A stretch of 27,719 nt of DNA. It comes from Nitrospirota bacterium. Lineage in GTDB: Bacteria > Nitrospirota > Nitrospiria > Nitrospirales > UBA8639. The first letter of the stretch is position 1. Each line of letters starts with the position of its first letter. The position numbers and the translations under genes were made by a program. Shown piece by piece: positions 23,405 through 27,719 of this stretch. The DNA lies in NCBI GenBank assembly GCA_003228495.1, contig QIDY01000307.1:1-27719 (forward strand), in the 5' to 3' direction. The notes under the pieces are model-generated. The model saw nothing but the letters and a program-made list of their open reading frames with translations. It was not told the origin of the DNA and ran no database searches.

Positions 23405-24960
23405 GTCTTCCCCCCTCGGCGTTTAAAGATTGACGCGAGAAGACTCCGCCATTTTGATGAATCCTGCGGCTGAGAAGATGGGCCCGCTTGCGGACGATGA
23501 TCCACGATGCGTTTCTCCTTCAATTCCTCACCGACGCCCTGTCGGCGGCTCATCTCCCGTCGACTGTAAAATAGCACCTGATTGGGGCGCACTTCAGTAT
23601 GTGCCACAACATGATTCGTGAGCTGCATGGCCAGCGTGGCTTCATCCACCGATCCGGTTTTCTCCACGTGCAGGATTAACTGGTCGAGTTCCAGGGGATC
23701 ATCATTCGCTTTACGCAGCTCGATCTGCCAGGCGCCGATGTTCTCCGCATCATCGAGGATATGTTCCAGTATGTTGAAATCAACCAGCGTGCCCTTGATC
23801 TTATCCAAGCGCAGCTCTTTCACTTCCGACTGCCTGGAAATATTGCCGAGGAGGCGGGGGACCACACGTTCGCAATACGGACATGGTTCGTAGAATAGTC
23901 CGCCGTCAATGTAATCGCCGGTACGGTAGCGCAACACCACAGTCCCGCGTGCGTCGAGCGGGGTAAAAACCAGTTCACCTGGTGAGCCATCGGGAAGAAC
24001 CTCGCCCGACTCCGGATCAATGACTTCGAACAGGCCGAGATCTGGATAGAGATGGTATCCGCTCGAGGTTTGACCCGGCGGGAAGGGACATTCCCCCCAT
24101 CCCATTTTCGCTTCGGTGAATCCATACGTGGCCACAATACGAGCCTCATTCCCACTCACCGTTCTGACCAGAGCCGCAAGTTTGGTGCGCATCCCCGGCG
24201 GTACTTTTTCACCACCCAGCACTAACGACGTCAAATTCTCAAACTTGTGCCCTTCATCGGCGGCTTGGCTTAACACATGATAGAGAAAGGTTGGCATTCC
24301 CAGCATCGTCGTCACCTGCATCTTTCCCAGGATGCGGAGATTGCCATCGGTTCCCATGGCTTTGCCGCCGCCGGTGCTGACGGTAAAGACTCCAAAAGCC
24401 GTCGCCGCGTAGTGGACCTGCCAGAATGCGAGATGCGGCGCAAATGGAAACATATTGACTAAGCGATCAACGGATATGATTCCCAGAACCTCGGCAAAAC
24501 GTTTGCCGGCTGAACTCAAGTTGTTGAGATCGTAGGCCGTATACACAAATCCCACAGGATCTGTTGAACGCCCGGTAGTGCTGGTCAGAAAGATGGGACG
24601 GTACTCCCGCTCAAGTGCGGCTTGCACATGTGCTTTTCCTCTCAGCATCGCTTGCATCACGATGGCAGGCCGTTTCGACATCTGCGCCCGATCGGGAATG
24701 AGCACAAAATCTCGCGCACGGTTCGGGTTCTCGGGAGTTACCAGCAGATCCTGTTTGGACGTAAAGGGGATACGTTTTAGGTCATCCAGCGACCGAAATT
24801 TATCCGGATCAATGCGAGCCTGTGCGAACACCTCTCGATAGAATTGAGAAAACGAGATGACGTGATCGCGCAAAAAAATCCGCAACTTATCAGCCTGCGC
24901 ACGTCTAATGCTCTCCCTGTCGAGACTATCCCATTTTCTGAAAAGACGGCTTCTATCCAT
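23401..24960 (-). CDS. PaaK-like AMP-forming CoA ligase
   Basis: The 519-residue protein belongs to the phenylacetate-CoA-ligase branch of adenylate-forming enzymes. It carries the nucleotide loop TSTTGRSTDPVGF, then ATYGFTEAKMGWGECPFP and RTGDYIDGG. The pair in EPCPYCERVVPRLLG resembles the Cys motif of PaaK, and a C-terminal subdomain includes Lys-rich EELKEKR. It would activate a carboxylic acid with ATP and CoA. It opens the beta-oxidation operon in place of a typical FadD, so the substrate may be a fatty or aryl-alkyl acid. The ATG at 24960 has AGGGGAG about 6 nt upstream; the frame extends to 25044 but without homology. The C-terminal 30 residues are Ser/Arg-rich. Confidence 0.85.
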   Translation of the reverse strand: MDRSRLFRKWDSLDRESIRRAQADKLRIFLRDHVISFSQFYREVFAQARIDPDKFRSLDDLKRIPFTSKQDLLVTPENPNRARDFVLIPDRAQMSKRPAIVMQAMLRGKAHVQAALEREYRPIFLTSTTGRSTDPVGFVYTAYDLNNLSSAGKRFAEVLGIISVDRLVNMFPFAPHLAFWQVHYAATAFGVFTVSTGGGKAMGTDGNLRILGKMQVTTMLGMPTFLYHVLSQAADEGHKFENLTSLVLGGEKVPPGMRTKLAALVRTVSGNEARIVATYGFTEAKMGWGECPFPPGQTSSGYHLYPDLGLFEVIDPESGEVLPDGSPGELVFTPLDARGTVVLRYRTGDYIDGGLFYEPCPYCERVVPRLLGNISRQSEVKELRLDKIKGTLVDFNILEHILDDAENIGAWQIELRKANDDPLELDQLILHVEKTGSVDEATLAMQLTNHVVAHTEVRPNQVLFYSRREMSRRQGVGEELKEKRIVDHRPQAGPSSQPQDSSKWRSLLASIFKRRGGKT

Positions 24961-25078
24961 CCGTGCTCCCCTTGTTGGCTGTTTTTTTTCTCCCCATTGA
25001 ACGCCTTTCTCTTCACCTTGTCTTTTTAATGGTTGCTTCCTCATAGTATCGCATTGTGGTTAGCCTTAATAAAGATCC

Positions 25079-25095
25079 TCGTGGCAAGACCACGG
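25079..25095. repeat. REP-like hairpin, copy 1
   Basis: CGTGG-CAAGA-CCACG is a perfect stem of five pairs plus one T-G wobble. It shares GTGGCAAG with copy 2 at 25166-25185. Both lie in the intergenic space upstream of the beta-oxidation operon. Confidence 0.5.
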
Positions 25096-25132
25096 TGTAT
25101 TCAGAGGGAAAAATATTTGAAAATCCCCCTAA

Positions 25133-25151
25133 CCCCCTTTTCCAAAGGGGG
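25133..25151. repeat. Compact CCCCCTTT/AAAGGGGG palindrome
   Basis: CCCCCTTT-TCC-AAAGGGGG is a perfect 8-bp inverted repeat with a 3-nt loop, flanked by ATCCCCCTAA. Palindromes of this composition are often dispersed repeats in bacterial intergenic DNA. It sits between the two GTGGCAAG hairpins. Confidence 0.6.
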
Positions 25152-25165
25152 AACCTAAGCGGTAA

Positions 25166-25185
25166 CCCTGTGGCAAGCTACGGGG
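25166..25185. repeat. REP-like hairpin, copy 2
   Basis: CCCTGTGG-CAAG-CTACGGGG pairs over eight positions including two G-T wobbles. The loop and inner stem resemble copy 1 at 25079-25095, suggesting a repeat family. Confidence 0.5.
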
Positions 25186-25207
25186 AATAGCAAGTTTAAT
25201 TATTTCA

Positions 25208-25236
25208 TTGTACTCATCGATTGATTTTCATATTTT
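25208..25236 (+). promoter_or_regulatory. Putative promoter of the small lipoprotein gene
   Basis: TTGTAC (25208-25213), a 17-nt spacer and TATTTT (25231-25236) lie about 70 bp upstream of the lipoprotein ATG. Each hexamer matches four of six consensus positions in AT-rich surroundings. Confidence 0.35.
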
Positions 25237-25304
25237 AATACCCATTTCTCTTTTGATTATGCAATAATAATCCCATCACCTCGCCATCTAGAAGAAAGTA
25301 GATT

Positions 25305-25763
25305 ATGAACGCTAGAGCCGACAAGGCAGGTGTGAACCTACGATTCCTACAACTGACCATTGCTATGGCAAGCGTTTCCCTGGTCGTTGCCTGTGCCACC
25401 GAACCTACCGTACGACAACAAGACCTTGATGCCTGGGTCGGAGTCTCCGTTGAGGCCTTAAACACACATGCTTTGTTTATGAAGGCACCGATGTTCCGCA
25501 CAAGAACTGACAGCGGCACCGAAATACGGAACTACGCCTATGGCTATGATTTTGGGGAATGCTTCGGCAACGCGGGGGCAAGCAAAGTCGGTGAATTTAT
25601 TACTGAAGATGACTTTATTATATGCTCAAGCAGTAGGATCGTTTGCAATAACATGTTCTATATCAAGGAGGAAAAAGTCCTCGAATACGCCCCCACGGGT
25701 CGGTGTGACACAAATGAGAAGGTCCAACCAGAAGCACGCTACGTGAGACTCAAGAGCCATTAA
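25305..25763 (+). CDS. Small predicted lipoprotein of unknown function
   Basis: The 152-residue protein has an N-terminal hydrophobic segment ending in the lipobox LVVAC, so Cys30 should be lipidated and the mature protein anchored in an envelope membrane. The mature part begins with DLDAWVGVSVEALNTH and contains MFRTRTDSGTEIRNYAYG. That pattern resembles small bacterial lipoproteins whose domain starts with a D-x-W-x-G-x-x-x-x-x-L segment followed by an R-T-x-x-x-G-x-E-x-x-N-Y strand pair. Several Cys residues (in ECFG, IICSS, IVCNN and GRCD) could form disulfides in the periplasm. GAAGAAAG precedes the ATG. No function can be assigned; it is convergent with the TolC-like gene. Confidence 0.7.
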   Translation: MNARADKAGVNLRFLQLTIAMASVSLVVACATEPTVRQQDLDAWVGVSVEALNTHALFMKAPMFRTRTDSGTEIRNYAYGYDFGECFGNAGASKVGEFITEDDFIICSSSRIVCNNMFYIKEEKVLEYAPTGRCDTNEKVQPEARYVRLKSH

Positions 25764-25873
25764 GCCGCCAAGGCCCTAACTATCCTTCCCTCCATCTGTT
25801 AATCTACCAATCCGTTCAATTCCCTTGTTTTTTTGATTTGCTCCCTTTCTCCCGATTAACCTGTTACATATAT

Positions 25874-27151
25874 CTAAAGCTCCTTTCCTACCAATCGCTC
25901 TAATTCTGTGAGCGCGATGGCCAAATCGAATCGTGCTTGTGCATACCCTTCAAAGGTTTGCCATAATACTCGTTGTGCATCTAACACATCGAGCAAGCTG
26001 GCTTCACCAAATTTAAAACTCGTCCGAGCTATGCGGACGGCTTCTTTGGCTTGTTTCAGTAAGCCTTGTTCGAAAGTGTGAATTTGAGCCGAAGCCGTCT
26101 TCGAGTTTTGTACCTGTTCCGAAATCCCCTTTCTGAGGAAAATTTGCGCTTGCTGGAAGTTTGCTTCTGCTTGACGGCGAAGACCTAACGCCTTGGCAAT
26201 TTTGCCCTGCCGCTGATTCCAGAGCGGCAAGGGAAGGGAGAGCCCACCGATAAATCCTTCCCGACCGGCATCCCGTTGATAGGAACCGCTTATCGTCACA
26301 TCCGGAACACGCGCCTGTCGTTCCTGATTATATTGAGCCCTGGCTACTTCAATTAATTTTTGAAACTTTCGAACTTCAGGATGATGTTGAAACGCCTCTT
26401 CTATCAGCCTCTGTTCATTTAAATTGGCTTTGACGTCCTCAAACTCTCCTTGAATGGCAAAGGCTTCCTTGAGATTTCCAGCCGTGAGTTGATTAAGAAC
26501 CATCTGGTTCGTTCGAACCTTCCCTCTGGTTTGATTCACTCGTTTTCTGGCTTGCAGCAATTCCACATTCACCTTCACCCGTTCAAAAGGCGGAGCTTCT
26601 CCGGATTCCACGCGACGTTTCACAGCTTGTTCCAAATCTGTGACTGTGTTCAATAGTCGCGAAGCCAGATCAGCTAAGGTGTCGGCTAAGAGTAATCCAT
26701 AAAATGACCGCTTCACTCTGGCTTTTACATTCAATTGGATTGCTTCGAAACTTGCTTGCGCAGTACTCACTCCAGCTTCCGCCGCCTCTTGACGGGCGGC
26801 GCGAGTGCCCGGCCATTCCAAGGGCTGGCTCAGCATAAAATATCGTTCAATCAAGGATGTTCCACGAGGATCGCGAACCTTTCCGTAACCGCTTTGCACA
26901 CTGAATGAAGGATTTGGGTACGATTGGGCGGTGACTTCTTCAGCTGCTTTTTCGTCGATGATGCCTTTGCCTAGTTCAATGGTGGGATTATGTGTAAGTG
27001 TCAGATCAATAATTTCTTGCAGCGTATACGACCGTGGCTCAGCCTCTTCTGCCCAGGCCTCTATTCCGACTATCGCCCACAGGCAGATACAACCGACGAG
27101 TAGTCGAAGTGCCAACGTTTTGAACAATTTAAGAGGTGGTATTCGATTCAT
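25874..27151 (-). CDS. TolC-family outer membrane efflux protein (CzcC/CusC-like)
   Basis: The 425-residue protein starts with a signal peptide ending at about AWA (32-34). Two long coiled-coil repeats follow, each typical of outer-membrane factor proteins: YTLQEIIDLTLTHNPTIE at the start of the first and RIARTSFKFGEASLLDVLDAQRVLWQT near the end of the second. Trimers form the outer-membrane channel of tripartite pumps. The ATG at 27151 lies inside the 3' end of the RND pump gene (23-bp overlap), with GAGGAG 5 nt upstream, so the two are coupled. Divalent or monovalent metal efflux is inferred from the CzcA/CusA-like partner, not from this protein. Confidence 0.9.
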   Translation of the reverse strand: MNRIPPLKLFKTLALRLLVGCICLWAIVGIEAWAEEAEPRSYTLQEIIDLTLTHNPTIELGKGIIDEKAAEEVTAQSYPNPSFSVQSGYGKVRDPRGTSLIERYFMLSQPLEWPGTRAARQEAAEAGVSTAQASFEAIQLNVKARVKRSFYGLLLADTLADLASRLLNTVTDLEQAVKRRVESGEAPPFERVKVNVELLQARKRVNQTRGKVRTNQMVLNQLTAGNLKEAFAIQGEFEDVKANLNEQRLIEEAFQHHPEVRKFQKLIEVARAQYNQERQARVPDVTISGSYQRDAGREGFIGGLSLPLPLWNQRQGKIAKALGLRRQAEANFQQAQIFLRKGISEQVQNSKTASAQIHTFEQGLLKQAKEAVRIARTSFKFGEASLLDVLDAQRVLWQTFEGYAQARFDLAIALTELERLVGKEL

Positions 27152-27719
27152 GATGACTCCTCGGACAAAAGTATCGATACACAGCAGGAATAACTAATAG
27201 CGTGAGAGCCGTGGAAGTGACTAAACCACCAATCACGACCGTGGCAAGCGGGCGTTGGACTTCTGCGCCCATGGTGGTAGCCAGTGCCATAGGGAGAAAT
27301 CCAAGGCTTGCCACCAACGCGGTCATCAACACAGGGCGAAGTCGGTCTAACGCACCACGGGTCACAGCTTGATCAAGCGACAAGCCCTGTCCCTCTAACG
27401 TGCGGATTCGTGAAACCAAGACCACGCCATTGAGAACGGCAATGCCAAACAACGCGATGAAGCCCACCGTGGCGGAAATGCTCAGAGGAAGCCCGCGAAT
27501 CCATAACGCAAAAATTCCACCTGACAGAGCTAAAGGTACATTGAGGAAAATAAGAAAGGCTGGCCGAAGCGTTCCGAAAACGAGAGAAAGCATGCCAACG
27601 ATCAGGAGCAACGTGACGGGCACAATGAGGGCTAAGCGTTGTGTGGCTTCTTCCAGATGTTCGAATTGACCACCCCATTCCAGATAATATCCGGGAGGAA
27701 GCACCACATTTTCCCGAAT
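27129..27719 (-). CDS. Heavy-metal RND efflux pump (CzcA/CusA-like), C-terminal part
   Basis: Only the last roughly 196 residues are present; the frame is open through the right edge (IRENVVLPPGYYLEWGGQFE), so the GTG at 27707 is internal. NVVLPPGY-x-x-E-W-G-G-Q-F-E-x-x-x-x-A is characteristic of the CzcA/CusA (HME) subfamily. It is followed by membrane segments TLLLIVGMLSLVFGTL, FLIFLNVPLALSGGIFALW and SATVGFIALFGIAVLNGVVLVSRI, then PVLMTALVASLGFLPMALATTMGAEVQRPLATVVIGG. The pump uses proton-motive force to export metal ions through an adaptor and the TolC-like channel encoded just downstream. The adaptor gene would lie outside the window. Confidence 0.92.
   Translation of the reverse strand: MRENVVLPPGYYLEWGGQFEHLEEATQRLALIVPVTLLLIVGMLSLVFGTLRPAFLIFLNVPLALSGGIFALWIRGLPLSISATVGFIALFGIAVLNGVVLVSRIRTLEGQGLSLDQAVTRGALDRLRPVLMTALVASLGFLPMALATTMGAEVQRPLATVVIGGLVTSTALTLLVIPAVYRYFCPRSHHESNTTS

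Noticed and set aside
27705..27707. GTG as a start for the RND pump fragment
   Set aside because: The frame is open and homologous upstream (IREN before the Val), so the gene enters from beyond the right edge.
1..27719. tRNA, rRNA, CRISPR array or intact prophage
   Set aside because: I looked for T-loop/anticodon patterns, rRNA blocks, regular short repeats and phage structural genes and saw none; short or unusual RNAs could still be missed by eye.

Overview
The window is ordinary-density bacterial chromosome from a Gram-negative, two-membrane organism: it encodes the LptF/LptG lipopolysaccharide export permeases, a TolC-type outer-membrane channel with an RND pump, and a Tat-exported lipoprotein. 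Mid-range GC, a diguanylate-sensing leader in front of a flagellar-type sigma factor, NHL-propeller proteins and an AspRS of the non-discriminating type would all fit a Nitrospirota (Nitrospira-like) bacterium. That assignment is an inference from gene style, not from a marker gene.

Left part (1-6000). A thioredoxin-like gene runs off the left edge. A small exported helical-repeat protein follows; its 3' end carries a fresh-looking 22-bp tandem duplication that moves the stop codon. Then come a SleB-type cell-wall hydrolase, and a FliA/WhiG-family sigma factor on the minus strand whose leader holds a clear c-di-GMP-I (GEMM) riboswitch plus an intrinsic terminator. Further on are lptF-lptG on the minus strand and a cold-shock protein gene whose leader has its own promoter and an intrinsic terminator ahead of the coding region.

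Middle (6000-16400). A 981-residue protein is built as two copies of (FN3-like domain + six NHL repeats). Next is a probable housekeeping operon: guaB, guaA, an RsuA/RluB-type pseudouridine synthase, a 21-codon small ORF overlapping the next start, and aspS. A convergent sulfite-oxidase-family molybdoenzyme overlaps the end of aspS by four bases.

Right part (16400-27719). A broken REP-associated (Y1/RAYT) transposase fragment and about 400 bp of unassigned sequence precede a permuted-papain YiiX-like enzyme. They also precede a tightly coupled minus-strand beta-oxidation operon: a PaaK-like CoA ligase, a thiolase, a FadB-like hydratase/dehydrogenase and a long acyl-CoA dehydrogenase. Upstream of the operon is an intergenic cluster of hairpins resembling REP elements. 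A small lipoprotein and a heavy-metal-type RND pump/TolC pair close the window.

Most notable is the riboswitch-sigma factor unit. A 7-nt segment inside the conserved aptamer core is perfectly complementary to the 5' arm of the terminator, which predicts a transcriptional OFF switch: high c-di-GMP would terminate synthesis of the sigma factor.
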